A stretch of 48,611 bases of DNA from an uncultured Anaerolineae bacterium (GCA_903854805.1 CAINXK010000045.1:1-48611), one strand, 5' to 3'. Shown: positions 17,248 through 25,843, counted from the first letter of the stretch. Translations and numbers: made by a program. The notes: generated by a model from the sequence alone, not told the origin.

Positions 17248-17678
17248 CCGCAAAAATAATAGTTATACGTTACCTGGCTTGGGCTTTCAGTAAATCGAAT
17301 CAGGGGGATTGACCAAATTTTTATCATTCAAGGTTAAACAAATCCTGTCGATAATATACGTGGAAAAATATTTCATTTCCTACTGTATTGTTGATAGGAT
17401 CAAACGACTGCATAACTTGAGTTTTGGGGACTCTGGCATTGTGTGAATTTTTTCCTAAATCAGCATTAATATTTTTGGCATACGCTTTATCTCATCTTGT
17501 TCCAACCCGTTTCCAGAAAGCAAAGAAACCCGTGGACGGGCTGATATTCAAATATCGCTCAACTACAACAAAAAGTCTGGCCTCGCCCTGAAAAATAAAT
17601 ATTGCCCACATTCAACATACAGCTATTGACCGCCAACTTTCCTATAAAACTAAAAAACGCGCAAACAGCATTTTAAAT
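17248..17678. other. Intergenic region upstream of the Cache-pLGIC gene
   Basis: 431 bases with no supported gene or RNA. TTGACC (17626) and TATAAA (17643) are present but only 11 bases apart, too close for a standard promoter. Confidence 0.4.
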
Positions 17679-19817
17679 TTGAGAACTTTTTGGAGGCACA
17701 AAATCGCCAACTTACCACACAATCAACCGTTGGGTTCGCGCATTCTTTTGATAGCGGCTTTGGCCTCGGTCTTGGGCGGTTTTGGAAGCGCTTTTTTGAC
17801 AATGCAAGGATATCTTGCAGATCAAAAAAAAGAATTTGACGATGGCTTTGCTTATTCCCAAAACCAAACAGATGCTATTATGCAAAAGATGGATGCGGAA
17901 TTTGCCAGCCAAAAAATGGTCGTCGAAACCCTTGCGGATCAGTTATCGTCTGGCCAAATTCGTTATCAGGATGTTATCCCCGCAATCAAAGTGATTACTG
18001 ACCAGAAACCCAACTTATTTGGTGTGGTCGTCTGTTTTTCTCCTGGCGTGTATCCCGGAAAAAAGCTGTATGGGCCCTATTTGGCATTAAATCAAACCGG
18101 AAAACATGATCTTATCCAGGTAGAGGACATCTACGATTATTCGGATGCGGCATCACCCAAATCAGTATGGTACCAAAAAATTATCCAAGCAGGCAAAGGG
18201 CAGTGGATTCGACAATATGGTGAGGCTACACAAGATTGGGTGGTAATTTATGGAACTCCATTCTTCCGCATAGATGCTGTCACAGGCAAGAAAACCATTG
18301 CTGGCGTGGTTGCCGCGACACATTCTGTGGGCACAACGTTAAAAACATTTATGCAATCCATAGATCTGGGACAAGAAGGCTACGCTTTATTAGTCACAGA
18401 TGATGGCAAGATCGTGCATCATCCCAACCCGGCTGTGATCAATAAGACTATACAAAATATCGCAGACATGACCGGAGATGTTGTCCTTGCAGGGGCGGCA
18501 CAACGCCAATTGCAGGGAGAAAATTTCTACGTTGAACGCAAATCGATCAATCAAACGGCTTCGTGGACAACTTTCAGAGTACTACCGACCTCAAAATGGA
18601 CGGTGGTGACCGTCGTCTATCAAAATTCTCTATCCAGACCCGCCAGGATAATCTTCGTGCAATTTCTCTATCTTGGGCTGGCCCTCTTGGTGGGAATGCT
18701 GGGGTTGATGTTTTTAGTTTTTCGTCCTGATAAAAAAACGTCTTTGCGCTTATGGGCAACATCCTTGACGGGTGCCATTCTAATCACACTATGCCTGTTT
18801 TGGCTCTGGTATTTGGCCTATACCATTTCGCTCGAAAAAAGGGAGGTCATCATAAATGATGAAAATGTGGCGACTACCATCGCTGCGACAAAGAAAGACA
18901 GCCTGTCGGTCAGCGAAGCGCCAATCCAAATTCCCACCGGAATTATGATCGAAAATATTAGTATTTCCAACAACAGTGCGAAATTAACCGGTTACATTTG
19001 GCAAAAATATCCATTAAACATGGATAATGCCAGGATCATTGCGCCTCGTTTCCCCGATGCCATCGGCTCATCCGAACTCACCGAGGTCTATCGATTTACA
19101 CAGCATGGCAAGCTTGTGATTGGCTGGGTTTTTAATGCCGAACTAAGTCAACACTTCAACTTCAACCATTACCCAATCGACCAAAGTATCGTCCAACTTC
19201 TGATAGAGCCCAATGACTATACAATAAATGCGCTGATGGTACCTGACTTTCAGGAATACGAGTATATGTCACCCAGCCAAAAACCTGGCATCCAAAATAA
19301 TCTTTCGCCAGTTGGTTGGGAAATAAAGGACAGCTTTTTTTCCTATGTTCGCGCAACCTATAACACCACATTTGGCGGCTCGTCCAATATCTATATAAAT
19401 AAATATCCAGTTTTAGCATTCAATATCCAGTCCGAGCGGCTTGTGCTCTCACCGGTCATCACGTATGGAATTATCATCTGCGTCTTGTTGGTACAAATAT
19501 TTGGGCTGCTGTTATTCCCCATTGAGAAACCCACTGAATCTTTTTCCATATCATCAGCCTTATTCCTGGTGATTGCCATCACTCACAATACATTACGCGC
19601 AGGGTTGGATCTAAACGGAACAGTCTACCTTGAGTATTTATTCATCTTCATGTATCTAGTGGTTCTTCTTGTAGGGTTGATATCGCTCATGCGCACCCTT
19701 AATGTCGAGTCAAAAATGCTCTCTCAAGACGCATTGATACCAAAACTGATGTTTTGGCCGACTATATCCATGGTAGTTCTGATCATCACGCTGGTCGTTT
19801 TTTACCCTGGTGCGTAG
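17679..19817 (+). CDS. dCache-fused pentameric ligand-gated ion channel-like protein
   Basis: Order in 712 residues: TM1 (about 20-42), a dCache/PDC sensor domain (about 43-315), TM2 (324-348), TM3 (355-384), a pLGIC-type extracellular beta domain (about 385-588), then M1 (591-613), M2 (620-641), M3 (649-671) and M4 (690-709). Cache evidence is WYQKIIQAGKGQWIRQYGE, GTPFFRID, IAGVVAATHSVGTTLKTF and GYALLVTDDGKIVHHP. Channel evidence is TGYIWQKY, a Pro-loop with HYPIDQS (498-503), a VYLEY M2-M3 link, and close alignment to the next gene. Cache domains bind small metabolites outside the cell, and pLGICs pass ions through five M2 helices. The M1 Pro and the M2-M3 Pro of typical channels are absent. 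The start is uncertain: TTG at 17679, or ATC at 17703 six bases after GGAGG (17692-17696). Confidence 0.75.
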   Translation: MRTFWRHKIANLPHNQPLGSRILLIAALASVLGGFGSAFLTMQGYLADQKKEFDDGFAYSQNQTDAIMQKMDAEFASQKMVVETLADQLSSGQIRYQDVIPAIKVITDQKPNLFGVVVCFSPGVYPGKKLYGPYLALNQTGKHDLIQVEDIYDYSDAASPKSVWYQKIIQAGKGQWIRQYGEATQDWVVIYGTPFFRIDAVTGKKTIAGVVAATHSVGTTLKTFMQSIDLGQEGYALLVTDDGKIVHHPNPAVINKTIQNIADMTGDVVLAGAAQRQLQGENFYVERKSINQTASWTTFRVLPTSKWTVVTVVYQNSLSRPARIIFVQFLYLGLALLVGMLGLMFLVFRPDKKTSLRLWATSLTGAILITLCLFWLWYLAYTISLEKREVIINDENVATTIAATKKDSLSVSEAPIQIPTGIMIENISISNNSAKLTGYIWQKYPLNMDNARIIAPRFPDAIGSSELTEVYRFTQHGKLVIGWVFNAELSQHFNFNHYPIDQSIVQLLIEPNDYTINALMVPDFQEYEYMSPSQKPGIQNNLSPVGWEIKDSFFSYVRATYNTTFGGSSNIYINKYPVLAFNIQSERLVLSPVITYGIIICVLLVQIFGLLLFPIEKPTESFSISSALFLVIAITHNTLRAGLDLNGTVYLEYLFIFMYLVVLLVGLISLMRTLNVESKMLSQDALIPKLMFWPTISMVVLIITLVVFYPGA

Positions 19818-20205
19818 CTTGTCACAAATTACTGACGCCGTTGGTTTTTACAACACACTTTGTACCTGTAATTGTTGCTTTAACATCATACTTGTTTTTG
19901 TTAAAGATTTGGCCAGCGCACTCCAACCATATCAATGCGCGAGAATTCTGACTTTGGATCGTACAAGTATTGCCTCAGTTTTGCTTTTCCAATGATTACC
20001 AGATTACCCTTTTCTTTTGCTATTCTGTTCTTTCCAGATCAAAAAAATGCCTTTTCATTGTATTTCCCGCTTGATATTGTTGATACATTAAAGCCATGGA
20101 ACAAAAACCACAGCAAATCGGGCAAATTTTTCAATTCAGCAAAGTTCTATTTTTTGCACATGCAATAATATTGCTATCTTTTATGATTGTTACGTGAGGT
20201 GATTT
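19818..20205. other. Gap between the two channel-like genes
   Basis: 388 AT-rich bases with no supported gene or terminator. The second channel gene may share the first gene's transcript or have its own promoter near 20150-20190, but no clean -35/-10 pair is visible. Confidence 0.4.
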
Positions 20206-21525
20206 ATGAAATGGTCTGTTGTTTTCAGTGTATTCATTACCCTTGCGCTGGCAGGGTTAGTGGTGACTCCGGTCATTGCATACTCTGGCGACGGGACGTA
20301 TATTTCCGAAAGAGTTCGGGGAATGGTCATTTTGGGTTTTGCGTTACTGACAATTATCGCAACCACGTGGGTCTATTTCGTAAGCGGCGCGCGAAAGGAA
20401 AAGATCAGCGGCTTATGGCTGACCGCGATCGTATTTTCGGCATTATGTCTTATCGGGATTGGGACAATCTGGTACATGGTTTCGCATCGCTCACCAGATG
20501 AAGATACCCCGGCCAGCTATCACATGGTTCTCAACGATGCCGACGTGGCTTCCGTCAGAGAAGCACAGATTTCAGTTTCGCAAAGTACCAACATCGATCC
20601 GCCAATTTTTATTCCGACCGGTGTTTTCATCCAATCCATGGAATTTACCAGCGCCAACAACGTGGTCATTACTGGCTATATTTGGCAGCGCTATTCGAAT
20701 GACATTCCGGCCGATATTTCACGCGGTTTTGTCATGCCTGAAGGGGACAAGATCGATGGCACCGAGGTCTATCGTGTGAAACAGGGAAATGAAGAAGTGA
20801 TTGGCTGGTATATTCAGACTACCCTGCGCCAGACTTTTGATTATGCCCGCTACCCATTTGACCGGCAGGATATCTGGCTGCGGCTGTGGCACAAAGATTT
20901 TGCCCGCAACGTCATCCTGGTGCCTGATTTTGCAGCGTATGGTGGCAACTGGGAACTTTTCAACCGGATGGGCCTGGAGCGAGATTTTGTTCTGGAACGG
21001 CTGGCTCTCGAACGCACCTATTTCAATTATCACTTTAACAGCTACTCGACTAATTTTGGGATAAACAACTATATCGGGCAGAATAACTTTCCCGAACTTT
21101 ATTTCAATGTCGGTGTCCGGCGCGAGGTATTGGACGCATTCGTAGCTTATCTGATCCCGATGATCATCCTGATATTAATGGCCTTTGGGGTGCAATTTAT
21201 TGTCACCCAAATCGCTGAAAAGATGAGCATGTACGGGATCAGTACCATAGGCTTGATCGGATACTATGCTTCATTATTTTTCATTGGCATCCTGGCCCAC
21301 CTCGATATACGGCGCACATTAAATGCGCCGGGTGTGGTCTACCTGGAGTATTTTTACTTTGCGCTGTATACGATTCTGCTCCTACAAACCATCAACTCCA
21401 TAGTTTTCACTGTCTCGGACAAATTCCATTTCGTAGAATATGAAGATAACCTATATCCTAAGGTAATTTTCTTTCCGGTGACCCTGGGTATTATGTTTGT
21501 CGTGACAGCGATCATCTTTTTCTAA
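20206..21525 (+). CDS. Pentameric ligand-gated ion channel-like protein (Pro-loop receptor)
   Basis: The 439-residue protein has three N-terminal helices (about 4-25, 40-59, 69-91). A beta-sandwich extracellular domain follows (about 110-305), then M1 (310-333), M2 (341-364), M3 (377-401) and M4 (418-438). Marks of bacterial pLGICs such as GLIC are the Pro-loop RYPFDRQ (215-221), Arg residues just before M1 (VGVRREVLDAF), M1 Pro in AYLIPMII, the M2-M3 link LNAPGVVYLEY (like GLIC's NLPKTPYMTY), and an M4 beginning YPKVIFFPV. It should assemble as a pentameric ion channel. The ATG has GAGG at 20196-20199. It is paralogous to the preceding Cache-bearing protein over the whole channel part (IPTGV, TGYIWQRY, TEVYR, VIGW). 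Ligand and ion selectivity unknown. Confidence 0.8.
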   Translation: MKWSVVFSVFITLALAGLVVTPVIAYSGDGTYISERVRGMVILGFALLTIIATTWVYFVSGARKEKISGLWLTAIVFSALCLIGIGTIWYMVSHRSPDEDTPASYHMVLNDADVASVREAQISVSQSTNIDPPIFIPTGVFIQSMEFTSANNVVITGYIWQRYSNDIPADISRGFVMPEGDKIDGTEVYRVKQGNEEVIGWYIQTTLRQTFDYARYPFDRQDIWLRLWHKDFARNVILVPDFAAYGGNWELFNRMGLERDFVLERLALERTYFNYHFNSYSTNFGINNYIGQNNFPELYFNVGVRREVLDAFVAYLIPMIILILMAFGVQFIVTQIAEKMSMYGISTIGLIGYYASLFFIGILAHLDIRRTLNAPGVVYLEYFYFALYTILLLQTINSIVFTVSDKFHFVEYEDNLYPKVIFFPVTLGIMFVVTAIIFF

Positions 21526-21665
21526 AACGACACCTGCGCCGATGCCGGGTTGGTACCGGCGAGACCTTGGCCAAATTTTGTCGGTAGATGCCATTGAAAA
21601 ATACAAGGTGGCACCACCGCCGACACACCCAGAAAATACAATAGATCATCAATCACGCAATGCAA

Positions 21666-21698
21666 AAGGCCAGTACATTTGAAAGCTGTACTGGCCTT
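21666..21698 (-). terminator. Perfect 12-bp inverted repeat, weak terminator
   Basis: AAGGCCAGTACA (21666-21677) and its perfect complement (21687-21698) flank a 9-base loop. Only on the minus strand is there a short T-run after the stem, so it may end the small minus-strand ORF at 21800-21961. On the plus strand it lies 140 bases past the channel gene without a T-tract. Confidence 0.45.
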
Positions 21699-21799
21699 AC
21701 CTTGAAGTAGTAGACCAGGATAGATCTGACTGCCTTAAACTTGAAAGACCAATCATCGAATCAGACAAAATTTAAAAATGACCACGCCGCCCCACAATG

Positions 21800-21961
21800 T
21801 CATGTTTTGACGGGCTTTCCGACCACCCAGTACGGCTGAAGATGGACCAGGCCAGCACCCGTAAACCATAAAAGTGCCGCCAGGAATAACACCGGGTAAT
21901 TTTCTGTGGTCAGTAATGCCATTAATAACAATAGCTGCACCGCAAATGCTAAAATCAGCAT
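21800..21961 (-). CDS. Possible small two-helix membrane protein
   Basis: A minus-strand ORF of 53 codons starts at ATG 21961 and stops at 21800. It encodes two hydrophobic stretches (LILAFAVQLLLLMALLT and YPVLFLAALLWFTGAGLV) and a short polar tail ending VVGKPVKT. Nothing longer is open in frame; a stop lies ten codons upstream. The ribosome site (TAGGG) is weak. The composition is protein-like and a hairpin with a T-run lies about 100 bases downstream, so it may be a real small gene or the remnant of a larger one. I do not recognise a family. Confidence 0.4.
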   Translation of the reverse strand: MLILAFAVQLLLLMALLTTENYPVLFLAALLWFTGAGLVHLQPYWVVGKPVKT

Positions 21962-22262
21962 CGCCCTACAAGTTGACTTTTTGAGCCCTTACGCTGACTT
22001 TGAATGACTCGTAAGCATCCTAATTTTGCTACCCAAGCGAGCGAAAATCGAGATTTGAAATACCCCCGTTTCAGCGCCAGCTTAACCAATTTTCGCAGCA
22101 AAGTGTTAAAATCTCTGGCATGGGCTTACTCGAGTAGGTTGGGTTTTCGAATACTTCAACTTTACTGGATGAGCCCAATTTCTTTCAACGAATTCCGGCA
22201 TAGGAATTGGCATTGATCACATTAACTCGCAGTATGATTCCAATACGAAAGCTACGGCTCGA

Positions 22263-22268
22263 TATAAT
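22263..22268 (+). promoter_or_regulatory. Predicted -10 element of the hydroxyproline cluster
   Basis: TATAAT at 22263-22268 lies 40 bases before the ATG at 22308. The best -35 candidate (TTCCAA at 22238) is 19 bases upstream. AGGAG at 22296-22300 is the ribosome site. Confidence 0.45.
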
Positions 22269-22307
22269 AGCTCGCTTTGTATCATCCATTTTCCCAGGAG
22301 CAAACCA

Positions 22308-23183
22308 ATGCAATTAAAAGGCATATACGCCCCGATCGTGACACCCTTCGACTCTGACGAAAACATCAATTACGAGGTACTCAAACAGTTGATCGACTAT
22401 GTTCTGGCTAACGGCGTGACCGGGCTGGTGCCCGGCGGCACCACCGGCGAGGTGTATGCTTTCAGCGAAGCCGAACGGTTAGAAATCTTCAGGTTCGTTA
22501 AAGAATACGCCGGAACACGCGCCACACTGATCGCCGGAACCAACTCAGGAGCCACGCGTGATGTGATCCGCTACTCAGAAATTGCCGCCAAAATGGGCTA
22601 CGATGGATTGATGCTGGCCGTGCCGCCTTATTCACGCCCAAACCAGCGCGAACTGCTGGCGCACTACCGCGCTGTAGCCCAGGCAGTTGAAATTCCGATC
22701 GTACTTTACAACTTCCCTTGGCGCGCCGGAACCGAAGTGGGCTTCGATGTTCTGGATGGACTGCAAGAATACAAGCATGTGATTGGTATAAAAGAAGCCA
22801 GCGGCGAAATGGCGCGCGTGTACGAGATGCGCCTGCGCTATGGGGACCGATACCAGATCATTTGTGGTTCTGATGACCAGGCACTGGATTACTTTCTATG
22901 GGGCACGCAGAGCTGGATCGGCGGTGCGGCTTCCTGCGCGCCACGCCAACACGCCGCTGTGCTCGCGGCCGCCCAGACGGGTGATTTCAACCAGGCTCGT
23001 GCACTGATGGAAAAATTGCTGCCCATGCTGCGCAATATGGAAAGTGGCGGCTACACTCAAAAGGTCAAAGTTGGCTGCGAATTGCTCGGCATCCCGGTTG
23101 GCAATCCGCGCCGTCCACTACTGCCAATTTTGGATGAAGACCGGCGCGAATTCGAGCGTGTTTTCGCACTGGCGCAGGCCTGA
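22308..23183 (+). CDS. DHDPS/NAL-family lyase, probably Delta1-pyrroline-4-hydroxy-2-carboxylate deaminase
   Basis: The 291-residue TIM-barrel protein has the family active site: GGTTGE (T45/T46), Tyr134 in VLYNFPWRAG and Schiff-base Lys162 in IGIKEASGE. By itself it could be dihydrodipicolinate synthase, N-acetylneuraminate lyase or a related aldolase. The next two genes are a hydroxyproline-epimerase-type racemase and a D-amino-acid dehydrogenase. The best guess is therefore the deaminase that turns pyrroline-4-hydroxy-2-carboxylate into 2-oxoglutarate semialdehyde. It has a good AGGAG ribosome site and lies 17 bases before the epimerase gene. Family certain, specific function inferred from context. 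Confidence 0.8.
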   Translation: MQLKGIYAPIVTPFDSDENINYEVLKQLIDYVLANGVTGLVPGGTTGEVYAFSEAERLEIFRFVKEYAGTRATLIAGTNSGATRDVIRYSEIAAKMGYDGLMLAVPPYSRPNQRELLAHYRAVAQAVEIPIVLYNFPWRAGTEVGFDVLDGLQEYKHVIGIKEASGEMARVYEMRLRYGDRYQIICGSDDQALDYFLWGTQSWIGGAASCAPRQHAAVLAAAQTGDFNQARALMEKLLPMLRNMESGGYTQKVKVGCELLGIPVGNPRRPLLPILDEDRREFERVFALAQA

Positions 23184-23200
23184 TCCACAAAGGAGCGATA

Positions 23201-24151
23201 ATGAAACGTATCGCGTTTCTTGATTCTCACACCGGAGGCGAACCCACCCGCCTGATTGAAACAGGCGCACCTGATCTCGGAGGCGGAACAGTTGCCGAAA
23301 AGTTGACCCGCCTGAAAACAGACCACGATAATTTTCGCGGGCAGATGCTTAATGAACCGCGCGGCTCGGACGTACTCGTCGGCGCCCTGATGGTGGCGCC
23401 ATCCGACCCCACCTGCCAGCTGGGAGTAATCTATTTCAACAACGTGGGCTACCTGGGAATGTGTGGGCACGGAACGATTGGACTGATGGCATCGCTCTCT
23501 TACCTGGGACGCATCAGCCCAGGCACCTATCGCATCGAAACGCCGGTTGGCGTGGTCGCAGCAACCCTGCACCCCACCGCTGCCGGAAGTTCGTATCCAA
23601 ACCGGGTTTCTGTTCGCAATATTCCGGCTTATCGGCACCTGAAACAAGTAATCGTCGAGATCGATGGACGCAGTATCCACGGTGATGTTGCCTGGGGGGG
23701 CAACTGGTTCTTTCTGGTGCATGACCATGGATTGGACGTATCATTCAAAAATCTGGAAGAATTAACCGACTTTGCCTGGCGAGTACGCGCCGCTCTCACC
23801 CTGCTGGCTATCAAAGGCGCCGGTGGCCATGAAATTGACCATATCGAACTCTTTGCCAGCAGCCCGGAAGCCGACAGCCGCAGTTTCGTGTTATGCCCAG
23901 GCAAGGCTTATGACCGCTCACCATGCGGTACCGGCACCAGCGCAAAACTGGCCTGCCTTTACGAAGATGGCAAACTGGCTGAAGGTCAGGTTTGGAAACA
24001 GCAGAGCGTGGTGGGCAGTATTTTCGATGGACAGGTTGAGATTCAGAACGGGCAGATCATTCCAACCATCACCGGAGAAGCCTGGGTCATGGCCGAGGGA
24101 CAACTGCTGGTGGATGAGCGCGATCCGTTTGGGGATGGCTTCCAAGCTTGA
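23201..24151 (+). CDS. Proline racemase family, likely 4-hydroxyproline 2-epimerase
   Basis: The 316-residue protein begins MKRIAFLDSHTGGEPTRLIE, the signature start of hydroxyproline-type racemases. Both catalytic cysteines are present: C88 in GMCGHGTIG and C242 in SPCGTGTSAKL. Dehydratases of this family have Thr at the second site, so a racemase/epimerase is favoured. It would convert trans-4-hydroxy-L-proline to cis-4-hydroxy-D-proline by two-base proton transfer. It sits between the deaminase-like and dehydrogenase genes, with a GGAG ribosome site. Proline racemase activity is the alternative, but the context fits hydroxyproline better. Confidence 0.85.
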   Translation: MKRIAFLDSHTGGEPTRLIETGAPDLGGGTVAEKLTRLKTDHDNFRGQMLNEPRGSDVLVGALMVAPSDPTCQLGVIYFNNVGYLGMCGHGTIGLMASLSYLGRISPGTYRIETPVGVVAATLHPTAAGSSYPNRVSVRNIPAYRHLKQVIVEIDGRSIHGDVAWGGNWFFLVHDHGLDVSFKNLEELTDFAWRVRAALTLLAIKGAGGHEIDHIELFASSPEADSRSFVLCPGKAYDRSPCGTGTSAKLACLYEDGKLAEGQVWKQQSVVGSIFDGQVEIQNGQIIPTITGEAWVMAEGQLLVDERDPFGDGFQA

Positions 24152-24243
24152 TTTTTTGACTCTGCCCTGGGTAAGAAGCTGCTAATTCTTCGCCTGAAAA
24201 TTGGAAAATCCTGTATTTCGATGGTGTCTGGAAGGTGGCGTGT

Positions 24244-25497
24244 ATGACAACAAAAACTGATGTATTGATTATTGGAGGCGGCTCAATTGGCTTGAATTGC
24301 GCTTATTATTTGCAAAAAAACGGGCGCAGCGTAACCATTCTCGATCAAAAACAAATCGCAGCGGGCAGTTCAGCAGGGAATGCTGGTCATATTGTACCCA
24401 GCCATATTATTCCACTGGCTGCGCCAGGAATGATTGGTATGGCGCTCAAGTGGATGCTAAATCCGGACAGCAGCCCTTTCAGTATGAAGATCAGCCTGGA
24501 TCCAGCCTACATTGCATGGCTTTTCCAATTTTCGATGGCCTGCAGTGCCGCCAACGTGGAACGCGCCATTCCCCCTTTAAAATCTCTAGGCTTGTTGAGC
24601 GCTCAAAATTTTACCGACATGGTGACGGAAGAAAACTTTGATTGTCACTACAGCCAGACCGGCCTGCTGTTCCTCTATAAAAGCGAGGCGGCCTTCGCGA
24701 GCGGCAAACATGAAGCCGATCTACTGCACCAAAACGGACTACCTGCCGAAGTTCTCGATCGGGCGACAGTCCATGCAAGAGAACCATCCGCACTCGCGAG
24801 TGTGATCGGCGGTGTACACTTTACCGGAGACGCTTCGCTAAACCCGGCCAGTTTTCTGCTGCAGCTGGCAAAACGCGTGCGCGAGCAAGGCGCAGTTATT
24901 TATGAAAACACGCCGGTCAGCGCCATCGAAAGCGCCAATGGCAAAATTACACTGGTCAGAACAAATACAGAAGACTTCGAACCACAACTGGTGGTACTCG
25001 CGGCTGGGGCCTGGTCACCTCAGGTGGTGCGAGGCTTGGGACTGAATATTCCGATCCAACCGGCGCGTGGTTACAGTATGAGTATGCCAGCCACAAAAAA
25101 CATGCCCAAGCAGGCCTTGCTGTTGGGTGAAAAACGCGTGGCCGTCACTCCCATGGGAGATATATTGCGCTTCACCGGCCGGCTGGAACTGAGCACGCTG
25201 GATACAACTGTCAGCCAAAAACAAATCGCTGGCATCGAAAGTGCCGTGCGCGAATACATCCAAATGGATGAGAAACTGGAGATCAACGAAACCTGGGCCG
25301 GGCTGCGCCCGACAACGCCGGATGGACTGCCTATCATTGGGTTTTCGCCAAAGCATGCCAACCTGTTGTTGGCCAGTGGACATGCCATGCTGGGCCTTTC
25401 ACTCGGGCCAGGTACCGGGCAGGTGGTGGCAGAATTGGCCAGGGGTGCAAAACCAGCCTTTGACCTGGGTCCGCTGCAGGCAAAACGCTTCAATTAA
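24244..25497 (+). CDS. FAD-dependent D-amino acid dehydrogenase (D-hydroxyproline dehydrogenase-like)
   Basis: The 417-residue DAO-family protein has an N-terminal Rossmann dinucleotide motif (VLIIGGGSIGLNCAYYL). An FAD-contact segment SSAGNAGHIVPSHI, typical of DadA-like dehydrogenases, follows. The C-terminal WAGLRPTTPDGLPIIGFSP and SGHAMLGLSLGPGTGQVVAEL complete the FAD site. It would oxidise cis-4-hydroxy-D-proline to pyrroline-4-hydroxy-2-carboxylate, passing electrons to a membrane carrier rather than oxygen. The ATG at 24244 follows AAGGTGG; the GTG at 24235 overlaps that site and is unlikely. It closes the three-gene cluster and shares a bidirectional terminator with the multicopper oxidase. 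Confidence 0.85.
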   Translation: MTTKTDVLIIGGGSIGLNCAYYLQKNGRSVTILDQKQIAAGSSAGNAGHIVPSHIIPLAAPGMIGMALKWMLNPDSSPFSMKISLDPAYIAWLFQFSMACSAANVERAIPPLKSLGLLSAQNFTDMVTEENFDCHYSQTGLLFLYKSEAAFASGKHEADLLHQNGLPAEVLDRATVHAREPSALASVIGGVHFTGDASLNPASFLLQLAKRVREQGAVIYENTPVSAIESANGKITLVRTNTEDFEPQLVVLAAGAWSPQVVRGLGLNIPIQPARGYSMSMPATKNMPKQALLLGEKRVAVTPMGDILRFTGRLELSTLDTTVSQKQIAGIESAVREYIQMDEKLEINETWAGLRPTTPDGLPIIGFSPKHANLLLASGHAMLGLSLGPGTGQVVAELARGAKPAFDLGPLQAKRFN

Positions 25498-25792
25498 TAT
25501 CGTATTTTCTCACTGTCTGACCTTCCGCGGTAAGTAGGTGCCCATAATAACAACCGAAAAGAGGTTTTTTGTGCAGCTTAAGCAGCACTTGCGGAGCAGA
25601 GCATTGATTTTTATTCGCCTGCACTGATAAATCAGGAGGGCTTTCGAAATAGCCGATGAGCCTGAAATTAGATATAAAAAATCATCTCAAGACGGTAGTG
25701 CATAGGATTTTTATAGCTGCGTGTGCGCAAAAACCAATCCAATGTAGACCACGATCGATTGACATGATTATTATTAAAAGTCATCGCGATTG
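25498..25792. other. Gap after the hydroxyproline cluster
   Basis: 295 bases, AT-rich, ending in the bidirectional terminator. I see no gene or RNA motif in it. Confidence 0.5.
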
Positions 25793-25843
25793 ATTCAATA
25801 AAAAAGAGAAAGACAGGGTTCGTCTTTCTCTTTTTTATTGAAT
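25793..25843. terminator. Bidirectional intrinsic terminator
   Basis: A perfect 22-bp stem (25793-25814 with 25822-25843) closes a 7-base loop and has A/T runs on both sides. It lies between convergent genes (dehydrogenase on plus, multicopper oxidase on minus) and can serve both. Confidence 0.93.

Larger units (their letters stand above)
21526..22307. other. Long intergenic region before the hydroxyproline cluster
   Basis: 782 bases. It contains an inverted repeat at 21666-21698, a possible 53-codon minus-strand membrane ORF at 21800-21961, and the dapA-like promoter element at 22263-22268. The rest shows no supported gene. Confidence 0.5.

Noticed and set aside
19818..20205. Small ORFs in the gap between the channel genes
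   Set aside because: Composition is AT-rich and non-protein-like, and none has a ribosome site.
22308..23183. Lysine biosynthesis dihydrodipicolinate synthase (dapA)
   Set aside because: The active-site family fits, but the neighbours are hydroxyproline enzymes and no lysine gene is nearby; kept as a likely catabolic paralog.
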